From the NCBI RefSeq assembly GCF_041262585.1, contig NZ_JBGCBZ010000012.1, positions 1 through 64,000 of the forward strand: a DNA stretch of 64,000 nucleotides. The letters run 5' to 3'. The notes beneath the pieces were generated by a model that did no database searches, was not told the origin of the DNA, and was given only the letters and a program-made list of their open reading frames with translations. The position numbers were made by a program, and so were the translations under genes. Position 1 is the first letter of the stretch. Every line of letters begins with the position of its first letter. Below, one piece after another: positions 1 through 8,400 of this stretch. The DNA comes from JAOEGB01 sp041262585 (GTDB lineage: Bacteria; Actinomycetota; Actinomycetes; Streptosporangiales; Streptosporangiaceae).

Positions 1-92
1 ACCGCTACACCACCCACCGCAACCCCGACGGCACCTGGACCCTCACCCACCTCGGCAGAAAAGGCCGCTACGCCGGAAGATTCCGAACCTGA
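1..92 (+). CDS. C-terminal end of a truncated gene (unidentified)
   Basis: The frame beginning at base 3 is open from the window edge and ends at a TGA at 90-92. The visible tail (about 29 residues) contains RYTTHRNPDGTW and ends GRYAGRFRT. The PDGTW/TTH pattern is reminiscent of C-termini of HNH/DUF222-type proteins common in actinomycetes, but the fragment is too short to assign. Codon use is high-GC3, so it looks like a real coding end rather than chance. Confidence 0.35.
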   Translation, partial: RYTTHRNPDGTWTLTHLGRKGRYAGRFRT

Positions 93-216
93 GCAAGAAC
101 AACAAGGCAACCGGTGCGGTTCTGTAGGGCCCACGCCCGGTTCAGCTGCCCCGCGTGGCCCAGCGGAATCTCCGCATCACCGTTCCTCGGGAGCGCCACG
201 GCACGGCTCGGCGGGC

Positions 217-2070
217 TCAGTTGGAGACGCCGCAATCGCCGTCTCTCAGCGTGCAGTCGGCAGGGGGCTCGGCCGTGCCGTGGGCGTCGAGCGTGACTGT
301 CACCTTGTCGACCGCGGTGAGCGGCTCATCGGACGTGATGGACAAGGTGTCGCCGTGCTGCTCCCACTGGAAACCGTCCACTGAGACGACCTGGCCGCCG
401 ATAGGGAGCTCAATCGTCCAGGACGAGAGGTCCGCGGCTTCGTTGCGGACGACCAGGCGTGCGCTGTAGCCATCCTCGTCCTGCCGCGTGACCTCGAAGG
501 CCAGGCTGACGCGGGCGGTGTCCGCAGCCGGAGTGGCACTCCACTCGCCAGTGCCCGTTCCGGCGAAGGGTGCGGCGCCTTGCGTGGTGTCCGAACCGGC
601 CGCCGGGTCGCCGGTCGAATCGCCGGTCCCGGCCGGAGGGCGCTCGGAGTTGCCAGAAGCGCCTGGCTTATGGGTCTTCGCGGCCTGTGGATCTCTAGTT
701 GGTCCCATACGGCCGGCGCTCGGGATGCTGGGATTCACCGTGGGAGCCAGCGCTGAGGCAGGAGCCGGTGTGGCGAGAGAGGGCGATCCAGCGGCCGCAG
801 GGCTCGAAGGCGTCGCCGTACCGGGCTGGGGTGTGGGGTCGTCGCCGGAAGATATGCCGGAGCCCGGGGCACCCGCGCTGGGGGGCGTCGTGGAACGGGG
901 TGCAGCTGCGGAGGTCAGGCCCGTGGCGGTGAGCGCATCAGCCGCTGAGGCCGCGCCGCAGCGACTGGCGGAAGCACAGGTCGCGCCCGGGGGGTCGACG
1001 GTCAGCGCGGTGCGTCCGGCGACCAGCCGGACTCCGCCGAACGTCACCCCTATGGCCAGCAGTACGGAAACTCCCGACACAAGAGCCATCCGGCGAAATC
1101 GTCGCGGCGGTGCTGGTTCGTCCCACCCTGAGCCAGGAAACCCACCCCGGCCGCCACCACCCTCGTCTGAGAGCGTGTAGGCCCCGGATTGCTCGGGCGT
1201 GATTCCTCTGACCGCCAGTGTTCCGGCCTCAAGGTCTCTAGGGTCGGAGATCTCCAGTCCATGGCTGCCGAACGCAGCGCTGTGGCTTCCCGGGCTGCCG
1301 AAGGTGCGGCTCTCGGGGTCGAGGCAGTCGGCTTTGGGGCTCTCGTGCCTCAGCCGCTTGGCTTCGAGCGTTTCGGATGTGAACCGCTCCGATCCTGCGC
1401 CGGCGGCGAGGAGCGCGTTGGAGAGCCTGTCAGTAGCGGTCCCGTCCAGAAAGTGCCTGTCCACAAAGGGCCTGCCGAGGCCCAGGCGGTCGACGCCAGG
1501 GCTGTCGAAACCGGGGCTGTCGAAACCGGGGCTGTCGAAACCAGGACTGTCGGAACCAGGACCGCCGACGCCCGCAAGACCGTCTCCCGCGCGGCCGAGA
1601 GCCCGGCCGTTGGGAGAGGGACTGTCGGAAGCGGGCCTGTTGGGAGTACGCCTCTCGGGAGGGGCGCTGTCGGCACCACCGCTGTCGGCACCACCGCTGC
1701 CGAGAGCCGGGCTGCCGGAAGCGGGGCCGCCGGGGATGGGGATGAGGGCGGCGCTGCCGACAGCGGGGGCGTCGGGAGCGGGGCCGGGGCTTTCGGGAGC
1801 AGGGCCGGGGCTAGGGGGGGCGCTGTCCTCGGCTGCCAGGCTTTCGGGGGAAAGCGCGGAGAATCCCAGGTCGGTGAGGGCGTTGGAGCGCCACACGACC
1901 GTATCGGCATCGCCTGAAGAGGCTGTCCCGGGGCTGTCAGTAGGCGGGTCCGGCCAGCGGAAGGTGAAGTCGCCGCGCGCACGACCCGTCCTCGACCGAT
2001 CGTCCGGAGAGGATGCCGGAACGGATGGCTGCCCATCTCCGGAGTGTCGTCCTGACGTGTGACGGCCCAT
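217..2070 (-). CDS. Ser/Pro-rich single-pass membrane protein with CBM2-like C-terminal domain
   Basis: Function unknown; 617 residues. The start ATG is chosen because AGGAAGGA lies about six bases upstream; a second in-frame ATG 36 bases earlier lacks a good ribosome site. Residues 1-325 are low complexity (Ser, Pro, Gly, Asp, Ala) with a repeated five-residue unit (FDSPG, about four copies near position 190). One hydrophobic segment (about 327-350) is preceded by Arg residues, so the N-terminal half should be cytoplasmic and the C-terminal half outside. After a Thr/Ser/Pro linker, residues ~515-617 form a compact domain with SWTIELP and QWEQHGDTLSIT-like strands and a Cys pair near the end, resembling the CBM2-type carbohydrate-binding fold. 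The domain call is inference from pattern. A role at the cell surface is plausible; no catalytic motif is seen. Confidence 0.7.
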   Translation of the reverse strand: MGRHTSGRHSGDGQPSVPASSPDDRSRTGRARGDFTFRWPDPPTDSPGTASSGDADTVVWRSNALTDLGFSALSPESLAAEDSAPPSPGPAPESPGPAPDAPAVGSAALIPIPGGPASGSPALGSGGADSGGADSAPPERRTPNRPASDSPSPNGRALGRAGDGLAGVGGPGSDSPGFDSPGFDSPGFDSPGVDRLGLGRPFVDRHFLDGTATDRLSNALLAAGAGSERFTSETLEAKRLRHESPKADCLDPESRTFGSPGSHSAAFGSHGLEISDPRDLEAGTLAVRGITPEQSGAYTLSDEGGGGRGGFPGSGWDEPAPPRRFRRMALVSGVSVLLAIGVTFGGVRLVAGRTALTVDPPGATCASASRCGAASAADALTATGLTSAAAPRSTTPPSAGAPGSGISSGDDPTPQPGTATPSSPAAAGSPSLATPAPASALAPTVNPSIPSAGRMGPTRDPQAAKTHKPGASGNSERPPAGTGDSTGDPAAGSDTTQGAAPFAGTGTGEWSATPAADTARVSLAFEVTRQDEDGYSARLVVRNEAADLSSWTIELPIGGQVVSVDGFQWEQHGDTLSITSDEPLTAVDKVTVTLDAHGTAEPPADCTLRDGDCGVSN

Positions 2071-2141
2071 TGGCGGTCCTTCCTGTTGGCGACCGCCATA
2101 CTTCATAACAGATCTAATACGCCTTTGTCACAAATTTCACA

Positions 2142-3188
2142 TCATCCCCTGAAGTGGTCCCAGCCCCCCGTGGTCTCGGGACGGCCTGTGACCTGCACTC
2201 CCTCGCCCTCTGTGACTCGGCCGACAATCCGCCAGGCAGGCGGGAGCCGTACTTCTTTGGGGAAGGTCGCGGCAAGCGCGTGATCGTCGCCGCCGGTCAG
2301 GACCCACTCCAGCGGGTCGGCGCCCAGCTCCGCCGCGGCCTCGGCGAGGATTTCGGGGACCGGCAGCGCGTCGGGATCGAGGGAGATGCGGACGCCACTG
2401 GCTGCGGCGATGTGGCCGACATCCTGAATCAGGCCGTCGCTGACGTCGAGCATGGCCGTGGCGCCCAGCCGGGCGGCCTGGGGCCCGCAGGCGTACGGCG
2501 GCTCGGGTCTGCGGTGGGCATCCACGAGACGGCCGACATACTCCCGGCTGGACTCCACCCGACCCGGCTCCACCCGACCCGGCTCCACCCGACCTGACTC
2601 CACCTGGCCGGAGTCCGCCCGGCCTGGACCCATTCGGCCGGCTTGTAGGAGGGCGAGCCCGGCGGCCGCGTGGCCGAGGCGCCCGGCGATGGCGACGACC
2701 TGGCCCGGACGCGCGCCGGAACGGGTCACCGGCGCTCGGCCGCCGAGATCTCCGAGCGCGGTCACGCCGAGGACCACGATGTCCGAGCGGGCGATATCCC
2801 CCCCTGCCACGGTGGCCTCCACGAGGGCGCATTCATCCCGGAAACCGTCGGTGAGCGCGTCGAGCCAGTCGGTGGGCGCGTCGCCAGGAAGCCCGAGACC
2901 GACCACTATGGCCGTGGGATCGGCCCCCATAGCCACTATGTCGGAAAGATTCTGTGCCGCGGCTTTACGTCCAATGTCGTACCCGCTGGACCAATCGCGG
3001 CGGAAGTGCCTACCCTCAATCAAAAGATCGGTACTGACAACGACCCGCCCGTCGGGCGCCTTCAAGATCGCGGCGTCGTCGCCGGGGCCCAGGAGCACAG
3101 CCGCACCCTGCGGTAAGCGTCCGGAAATACGCCTAATTACACGGAATTCGCCGAGATCTCCGACTGTGATGACACACCCCTTGTGCAT
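2142..3188 (-). CDS. thiL: Thiamine-monophosphate kinase ThiL
   Basis: Phosphorylates thiamine monophosphate to thiamine diphosphate using ATP, the last step of thiamine synthesis, in the cytosol. 348 residues. Family signatures are clear: the N-terminal GDLGEFRVIRRI start, GPGDDAAIL (metal/ATP site), STDLLIEGRHF, MGADPTAIVVGLGLP, and DVSDGLIQDVGHIA in the second half. Between the two halves (about residues 187-212) is a low-complexity insertion of five-residue repeats (GRVEP/GQVES) encoded by a 15-bp tandem repeat. It is absent from the usual family and probably forms a surface loop. The gene diverges from the Lrp-type gene with only about 47 bp between start codons. No strong ribosome site precedes the ATG. 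The thiL–Lrp–DUF3515–ddl order is a recurrent actinobacterial neighbourhood. Confidence 0.93.
   Translation of the reverse strand: MHKGCVITVGDLGEFRVIRRISGRLPQGAAVLLGPGDDAAILKAPDGRVVVSTDLLIEGRHFRRDWSSGYDIGRKAAAQNLSDIVAMGADPTAIVVGLGLPGDAPTDWLDALTDGFRDECALVEATVAGGDIARSDIVVLGVTALGDLGGRAPVTRSGARPGQVVAIAGRLGHAAAGLALLQAGRMGPGRADSGQVESGRVEPGRVEPGRVESSREYVGRLVDAHRRPEPPYACGPQAARLGATAMLDVSDGLIQDVGHIAAASGVRISLDPDALPVPEILAEAAAELGADPLEWVLTGGDDHALAATFPKEVRLPPAWRIVGRVTEGEGVQVTGRPETTGGWDHFRG
2551..2625 (-). repeat. 15-bp tandem repeat inside thiL (about 5 units)
   Basis: Five near-identical 15-bp units (type GGCTCCACCCGACCC on the plus strand) follow each other without gaps. Fifteen is a multiple of three, so the repeat only adds GRVEP-like pentapeptides to ThiL without shifting the frame. 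The central two units are nearly identical, which suggests slippage expansion. Confidence 0.85.
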
Positions 3189-3235
3189 TCGAGGTACGGT
3201 TACGCTCCGGCACTGATCTCTATCCGGAGGACGTG

Positions 3236-3469
3236 ATGGTGCAGGCCTACATCCTTATCCAGACCGAGGTCGGCAAGGCGGCCAGCGTGGCCGGCGAGAT
3301 AGCGGGAATCACGGGCGTCACCCAGGCCGAGGATGTCACCGGCCCCTACGACGTGATCGTCCGGGCCGAGGCCCGCAACGTCGACGAGCTCGGCAAGCTC
3401 GTGGTCGCCCAGATCCAGGCCGTGGAGGGAATCACTCGTACCCTTACGTGTCCGATCGTCCATATCTAG
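3236..3469 (+). CDS. Stand-alone Lrp/AsnC ligand-binding (RAM) domain protein
   Basis: 77 residues, consisting only of the alpha/beta RAM (ACT-like) effector domain of Lrp/AsnC regulators, without a DNA-binding helix-turn-helix. The pattern AYILIQTEVGKAASVAGEIAGITGV, then GPYDVIVRAEA and a C-terminal TLTCPIVHI, is typical of this stand-alone family. Such proteins form oligomers that bind amino acids; their target is not known here. GGAGG at 3226-3230 is well spaced for the ATG chosen; a GTG three bases earlier is too close. It lies between thiL (divergent) and the DUF3515 lipoprotein gene (same strand, 68 bp downstream). Confidence 0.9.
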   Translation: MVQAYILIQTEVGKAASVAGEIAGITGVTQAEDVTGPYDVIVRAEARNVDELGKLVVAQIQAVEGITRTLTCPIVHI

Positions 3470-3537
3470 CCGCAAATCTATCCGGGAGGCCCTCCGGGCG
3501 CCTGCTCGGACCGGCTTCTCGGCCGCCCTGGAAACCG

Positions 3538-3975
3538 ATGCGCACACCAGCCCTTCTCGCAATGGCGGCGGCCGTGCTGGCCGCCGTGACGGGATGCTCC
3601 TCGACGGTGCGGGTGGAACCACCCACGCCGATGGGCGCGGCGGCGGCCGCGTGCCGGAAACTCGACGCGGCGCTGCCCCACCGGCTCGACGGGCTCGATC
3701 GCGTCGCGTCCGAGCCCGCTTCGCCGTACGTCGCCGTCTGGGGGGCCGGGGAGATCGCGCTCCGCTGCGGCGTGGAGCGGCCCGCCGCGATGGCCGCCAC
3801 CGCCGAGGTGTCGGACATCAACGGCATCGCCTGGTTCGCCGATCCTCGCAAGCCGACGCTGTTCACCGCGATCAACCGCGAGGCGTACGTCGAGGTGACG
3901 ATCTCAAGGGAACACTCCTCCGGGACGGTCCTGGTCGATCTCTCCGGCCCCATCAAGGCGACCATCCCCGACTGA
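3538..3975 (+). CDS. DUF3515-type lipoprotein
   Basis: 145 residues. The N-terminus MRTPALLAMAAAVLAAVTGC is a lipoprotein signal with lipobox V-T-G-C, so the mature protein should be lipid-anchored outside the membrane from the Cys at residue 20. The remainder (small, with two further Cys, an ALRCGV-like stretch and DINGIAWFAD) matches the DUF3515 family that habitually sits between ddl and the Lrp-like gene in actinomycetes; the family assignment rests on both sequence and context. Function is unknown. Upstream in-frame starts exist but would bury the signal peptide. It converges on ddl with 76 bp between stops; I see no strong terminator there. Confidence 0.8.
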   Translation: MRTPALLAMAAAVLAAVTGCSSTVRVEPPTPMGAAAAACRKLDAALPHRLDGLDRVASEPASPYVAVWGAGEIALRCGVERPAAMAATAEVSDINGIAWFADPRKPTLFTAINREAYVEVTISREHSSGTVLVDLSGPIKATIPD

Positions 3976-4051
3976 AGTCGCACGTCACGGAACCCGCCCA
4001 GCTTCACAGCGTGAGGCGGCTTGCAACCGGGGACGATGCCCAGACGGATCG

Positions 4052-5167
4052 CTAACGCAGGCCCGCCGGGCGGTTGAGCGCGAGCTGGATAAGGCGGTCC
4101 ACGAGCCGGTCGTACGGCAGGCCGGTGGCGGCCCAGAGCTGCGGGGCGACCGACAGCGAGGTGAAGCCGGGCATCGTGTTGATCTCGTTGACGATCAGCT
4201 CACCTGAAGGGGTGTAGAAGAAGTCGACCCGGGACAGCCCCTCGCAGCCGAGCGCCTCGAACGCCCGGACGGCCATGGCGCGCAGGGCCTCCGCCGTCTC
4301 GGCGGGGATGTCGGCGGGCACGTCGAGCGCCATCTGATCGGGATAGTACTTGGCCTCGAAGTCGAAGAACTCGTGCTCGCCCCGGACCAGCACCTCTCCC
4401 GGAATGCTCGCCGTAGGCGGAGCGTCGCCGAGTGACTCCAGCACCGCGCACTCGATCTCACGGCCGAGGATGGCGGCCTCAACCAGCACCTTCGGGTCGT
4501 GCTCGCGGGCGTACTCGACCGCGGCCTCAAGCGACTCCACGTCGTGGGCCTTGGAGATGCCCTGGGAGGACCCCGCCCGGGCGGGCTTGACGAACACCGG
4601 CCAGCCGAGCTCCTCGACCTCCTTGAGGACCCTGGCGCGGTCGGTGCGCCAGTCACGGTCCCGGACGACGACGAACGGGCCGACGGGCAGCCCGGCGGCC
4701 TTCAGCAGGGCCTTCATGTACGCCTTGTCCATGCCGACCGCGCTGGCCAGCACGCCGGAGCCGACATATCGGACGCCGGCCATCTCCAGGAGCCCTTGGA
4801 TCGTGCCGTCCTCCCCGAAGGGGCCGTGCATGACGGGGAACACCACGTCGACCTGGCCGAGGGAGCGCGGGATCTCACCGGGCTGGAGAGCCACGAGAGA
4901 GCCGGACTCGGAGGGGAGCGCGAGAGCCGTACCGGACTCGTCGACGACCGGAAGGCGGCCCGACTCGATCGCGTAGGTCTGGCTGCCAGAAGCCAGCACC
5001 CAGCGCCCGTCCTGGGCGATTCCGATGGGGACGACCTCGTATTTCGACTGGTCGATGGCCTCCAGCACGCTCCCGGCTCCCATGAGGGACACGGCGTGCT
5101 CTGAGTTGCGGCCTCCGAAGACGACTGCCACGCGCACGCGCGGCTGGGACTCGCGATCCTCGTTCAT
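4052..5167 (-). CDS. ddl: D-alanine–D-alanine ligase
   Basis: ATP-dependent ligation of two D-alanines for the peptidoglycan precursor stem, in the cytosol. 371 residues, the normal length for the larger actinobacterial Ddl. Visible signatures: N-terminal VAVVFGGRNSEHAVSL, the VMHGPFGEDGTIQGLLE motif, ATP-grasp residues in PVFVKPARAGSSQGISK, and the C-terminal metal/ligase motif EINTMPGFTSLS. The next gene on the same strand (5208) starts upstream of it, so ddl may be the last gene of a gpsA–trans-sulfuration enzyme–ddl unit. The intergenic gap of 40 bp supports co-transcription. Confidence 0.95.
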   Translation of the reverse strand: MNEDRESQPRVRVAVVFGGRNSEHAVSLMGAGSVLEAIDQSKYEVVPIGIAQDGRWVLASGSQTYAIESGRLPVVDESGTALALPSESGSLVALQPGEIPRSLGQVDVVFPVMHGPFGEDGTIQGLLEMAGVRYVGSGVLASAVGMDKAYMKALLKAAGLPVGPFVVVRDRDWRTDRARVLKEVEELGWPVFVKPARAGSSQGISKAHDVESLEAAVEYAREHDPKVLVEAAILGREIECAVLESLGDAPPTASIPGEVLVRGEHEFFDFEAKYYPDQMALDVPADIPAETAEALRAMAVRAFEALGCEGLSRVDFFYTPSGELIVNEINTMPGFTSLSVAPQLWAATGLPYDRLVDRLIQLALNRPAGLR

Positions 5168-5207
5168 GATGCCCGAATCTACCGCGTCTGGCCGTCAAAA
5201 CGGCTTG

Positions 5208-6437
5208 TCAGCCCCGCGTCGGGCTGGTGGAACGCAGCGTGTCGAGGGCCTGGGTGACGTCCATGATGAGGTCTTCGGCGTCCTCCAGCCCGATCGAGAA
5301 CCGTACGGCTCCCGCGTCCACGCCCGAAAGGGCCTCATCGGAGCGGAGCACCGAAGCGAGGTGCGTGACCTTGGTGTGGGTCCCGCCGAGGGACGACGCG
5401 ATCCCGGTCAGCCGCAGCGCGTCCGCGAGCGCCATCCCGGCCTCGTAGCCGCCGTGCGGGATCACGGTCACGCAGGCGCCGAAACGGGTGCCCTCGGGGC
5501 CGGAGTCGAACAGGTGCCGGGCGAGCTGGTGGCCGGGGTGGTTGGGCAGGCCCGGGTAGTCGACGCGGCGCACCGCCGGGTGCTTGGCCACCGACGCGGC
5601 GAACTCCATGGCGGTCGAGCACATGCGGCGCACGCGGAGCGTCAGCGTCTCCAGCCCGCGGCGCAGGAGGAACGCGTCGTCCGGGGAGAGCGAGGCGCCG
5701 GTGTCGACCCGCACCTCGCGGATCTGGCTCATGAGGTCGGGCCGGCCCACCACGACTCCCCCGGTGCAGTCGTCGTGCCCGCCGATGTACTTGGTCGCCG
5801 AGTGGACCACGAGGTCGGCGCCGTGCTCCAGTGGCCGGCACACGATCGGCGTAGCCGTGGAGGAGTCGATGACGAGCAGCGCTCCCGCGTAACGGGCGAT
5901 GCGGTAGAGCCCCCGGATGTCGGTCACCATCATCGTAGGGTGGGCCAGGGTCTCCGCATAGACGATCTTCGTGGTCGAGCGGATCGCGGCGTGGACCCGC
6001 CGCAGGTCGGAGTAGTCGACGAAGTCCACCGACACCCCGAACCGGGACAGCACGTTGATCAGCAGCGAGTAGGTGCCGCCGTGGACGGGCGCCGGAGCCA
6101 CCACGTGCGCCCCCGAGCGGAGGAACGCCATGAAGACGGCGTTGATCGCGGCCATGCCCGACGAGAAGGCCTGCGCCGACACGTCCTCCGGCGCGGCGGC
6201 CCCCTCCAGCGCCGCGACCGCGGCGGCGAACGCCGCGACGGTGGGATTGTCGATCCGGCTGTAGGCGAAGCCCGGCATGCGGTCGGCCAGCACGTCGGCG
6301 TACTCGCCCGAGCTCTCGAAGCTCCACGCGGCCGTCCGCCACACGGGAAGGCCTATCGGGACCTGGCGAGGCAGCGGAGGGGACGGAAGGTGGACGGCCC
6401 GGGTGTTCTCCCCGAGCTTCCTTCGACTGCGCCGCAT
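5208..6437 (-). CDS. PLP-dependent trans-sulfuration enzyme (cystathionine gamma-synthase/lyase family)
   Basis: Fold-type I PLP enzyme of the Cys/Met metabolism family, 409 residues. The PLP-lysine motif SATKYIGGHDDCTGG is intact, with the upstream YAETLAHPTMM and DSSTATPIVCRP segments and the substrate-phosphate region YSRIDNPT. Sequence alone does not separate synthase, gamma-lyase or other family members. The ATG chosen lies six bases past the gpsA stop; an in-frame GTG at 6446 would overlap the gpsA TGA and could be the true start. Tight packing indicates translation coupled to gpsA. Confidence 0.85.
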   Translation of the reverse strand: MRRSRRKLGENTRAVHLPSPPLPRQVPIGLPVWRTAAWSFESSGEYADVLADRMPGFAYSRIDNPTVAAFAAAVAALEGAAAPEDVSAQAFSSGMAAINAVFMAFLRSGAHVVAPAPVHGGTYSLLINVLSRFGVSVDFVDYSDLRRVHAAIRSTTKIVYAETLAHPTMMVTDIRGLYRIARYAGALLVIDSSTATPIVCRPLEHGADLVVHSATKYIGGHDDCTGGVVVGRPDLMSQIREVRVDTGASLSPDDAFLLRRGLETLTLRVRRMCSTAMEFAASVAKHPAVRRVDYPGLPNHPGHQLARHLFDSGPEGTRFGACVTVIPHGGYEAGMALADALRLTGIASSLGGTHTKVTHLASVLRSDEALSGVDAGAVRFSIGLEDAEDLIMDVTQALDTLRSTSPTRG

Positions 6438-6442
6438 TGAGC

Positions 6443-7450
6443 TCACACGCCGTAGCGTTCCGGCTTGGGAGTGCGGGACATCAGCAGCATGGCGGCCTCT
6501 CCGGGGGTCATGCCGTCGTGGACGACGCCGACGACCACTTCGGTGATGGGCATCTCCACATCGTGCTTCCTCGCGAGGTCGAGCACCGACTCGCAGGATT
6601 TGACCCCCTCGGCGGTCTGCCTCGTCGCGGCCACCACCTCGGCGAGAGTCATCCCGCGTCCCAGATTCTCCCCGAAGGTACGGTTCCGCGACAATGGGGA
6701 CGTACAGGTCGCTATCAGGTCGCCCATGCCGGCGAGACCGGCGAACGTGTGCTGGTCGGCCCCGAGTGCGGCTCCGAGCCGCCCTATCTCGGCCAGGCCC
6801 CGGGTCATGAGCGTCGCCCGGACGTTGTCGCCCAGGCCCATCCCGACCGCGACGCCGACCGCCAGGGCGATGACGTTCTTCACCGCCCCGCCCAGCTCGA
6901 CCCCCACCACATCGGGATTGGTGTACGTCCGGAACCACGGCAGGTGACAGGCCTCCTGGAGCCGGTTGGCCACCTCGTCGTCGGTGCAGGCGACGACCGT
7001 CGCGGCGGGCTGCCGCTGGGCCAGCTCGCCCACCAGGTTGGGCCCGGAGACCACGGCCACCCGGCTCTCCGGCACCTCGGCCACCTCGCCGATGACCTCG
7101 CTCATCCGCTTGCGGGTGCCGACCTCCACGCCCTTCATCAGGCTGACCAGCACCGCGTCCGGCGGGATCGCCGGCTTCCAGGCCGCCAGGTTGCCCCGGA
7201 GGGTCTGGGCCGGAACGGCGAGGACGACGAAGTCGGCGCCGTCCATGGCCTCGGCCGGGTCGGTGGTCGCGCGCAGCGTCTCAGGGAGCCGGAGTCCCGG
7301 CAGGTAGTCGGGGTTCTCATGCTTATTGTTGATCGCCTCGACGATCTCCGCCCGCCTGCCCCAGAGCGTCGTCCGGGTGCCCGCCTCGGCGAGGATCATC
7401 GCGAACATCGTCCCCCACGAGCCTGTACCGAACACGACCGCCTTGGTCAC
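6443..7450 (-). CDS. gpsA: NAD(P)H-dependent glycerol-3-phosphate dehydrogenase
   Basis: Reduces dihydroxyacetone phosphate to sn-glycerol 3-phosphate for phospholipid synthesis, in the cytosol. 335 residues, full length. It has the Rossmann motif GTGSWGT at residues 8-14, VSGPNLVGELAQ in the middle, the catalytic-lysine region GGAVKNVIALAVGVA and the C-terminal GMTPGEAAMLLMSR. It is followed at once by the PLP enzyme and preceded by plsC at 70 bp, so precursor synthesis (gpsA) and acylation (plsC) lie together. Confidence 0.95.
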   Translation of the reverse strand: MTKAVVFGTGSWGTMFAMILAEAGTRTTLWGRRAEIVEAINNKHENPDYLPGLRLPETLRATTDPAEAMDGADFVVLAVPAQTLRGNLAAWKPAIPPDAVLVSLMKGVEVGTRKRMSEVIGEVAEVPESRVAVVSGPNLVGELAQRQPAATVVACTDDEVANRLQEACHLPWFRTYTNPDVVGVELGGAVKNVIALAVGVAVGMGLGDNVRATLMTRGLAEIGRLGAALGADQHTFAGLAGMGDLIATCTSPLSRNRTFGENLGRGMTLAEVVAATRQTAEGVKSCESVLDLARKHDVEMPITEVVVGVVHDGMTPGEAAMLLMSRTPKPERYGV

Positions 7451-7520
7451 TGGTCGCTCACCACTCCTCCACTGCCGCCAGGCTCGCCGTCACGGGCCAT
7501 CCCCTCACCGTACGCCGTAG

Positions 7521-8309
7521 TCAGCCGTTGGCAGCGTTCTTCGGGTCATACGGGATTTCAGGTGCCTTCTCATCACGGATCTCGGCAAGCTGGGCGGTGA
7601 TGGCCGCCATGATGTCGGCGGTCGCCTCCCGGAGGACCGATCCACGCATCGGCAGACCGGCGTACTTCGACAGGTCCACCGGCGGCCCGGCCTGCACGCG
7701 GAACCTCTTGCGCGGGAACAGCCGGGGCTTCTTCTCCCCGTACGGCAGGAGCTCCTGGGCACCCCAGTGGGCGACGGGGACGACGGGCACCCCCGTGACA
7801 AGGGCCAGCCGGGCCACACCCGTCTTGCCGGCCATGGGCCACATGTCTGGATCGCGGGTGATGGTGCCCTCCGGGTAGAACAGGACGCACCCGCCGTCCC
7901 TGAGCCGCTGCTCCGCGATCTTGAGAGACTGGGTGGCCTCCGTGCTTCCCCGCGCTACCGGAACGGCCTGCATCTTCGTGACGACATGGCCGAGGACCGG
8001 CACCTTGAACAGCCCGGCCTTGGCGAGGATGACCGGCCAGCGCCCGTTGTTGTAGAGGAAATGCGACAGCAGAACCGGGTCCGACCAGGACAGATGGTTC
8101 GCGGCGATGATCAGGCCGCCCTTGCGGGGCACTCGCTCGCCCCCGCGCCACTGACGCTTGATGAAGAACAGCGCCAGCGGTTTGACGATCACGACGGCCA
8201 GGAGTTCCCAGAGGCGGGGCGGGCGCCCGGCCCGTTTACGCCTCGCCGGTTGGGCGGTGCCGGGGGGCCGCTGCTCGACCTCGTCGGGTCGTTCACTGGG
8301 CTGACTCAC
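7521..8309 (-). CDS. plsC: 1-acyl-glycerol-3-phosphate acyltransferase (PlsC family)
   Basis: Transfers an acyl chain to lysophosphatidate at the membrane. 262 residues. The four acyltransferase blocks are visible: NHLSWSD (the H-X4-D catalytic motif), GHVVTKMQAVPVARGS, FYPEGTITRD and GVPVVPVAHWG. One hydrophobic stretch near residue 40 (LLAVVIVKPLALFF) precedes the catalytic block. The Arg/Pro-rich N-terminal 25 residues are probably flexible. The gene diverges from cofC with about 90 bp between start codons. Confidence 0.9.
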   Translation of the reverse strand: MSQPSERPDEVEQRPPGTAQPARRKRAGRPPRLWELLAVVIVKPLALFFIKRQWRGGERVPRKGGLIIAANHLSWSDPVLLSHFLYNNGRWPVILAKAGLFKVPVLGHVVTKMQAVPVARGSTEATQSLKIAEQRLRDGGCVLFYPEGTITRDPDMWPMAGKTGVARLALVTGVPVVPVAHWGAQELLPYGEKKPRLFPRKRFRVQAGPPVDLSKYAGLPMRGSVLREATADIMAAITAQLAEIRDEKAPEIPYDPKNAANG

Positions 8310-8400
8310 TCTGCCTCCAAGTCAACAGGGGATGGCCACGCGGAATGGTCACGGAATGCGCTCAAGTCTCCCGGCTGGCTCGGCGGAATGTCGAGGCGGG

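Noticed and set aside
488..1917. Several plus-strand frames opposite the Ser/Pro-rich protein
   Set aside because: All are shadows of the minus-strand gene; they have no ribosome sites and mirror its repeats.
217..2070. The Ser/Pro-rich membrane protein as an anti-sigma factor
   Set aside because: It is single-pass with a cytosolic N-terminal half, but no zinc-binding or anti-sigma motif is visible and no sigma gene is adjacent.
3976..4051. Terminator between DUF3515 and ddl
   Set aside because: No stem of useful length is visible in the 76-bp convergent spacer.
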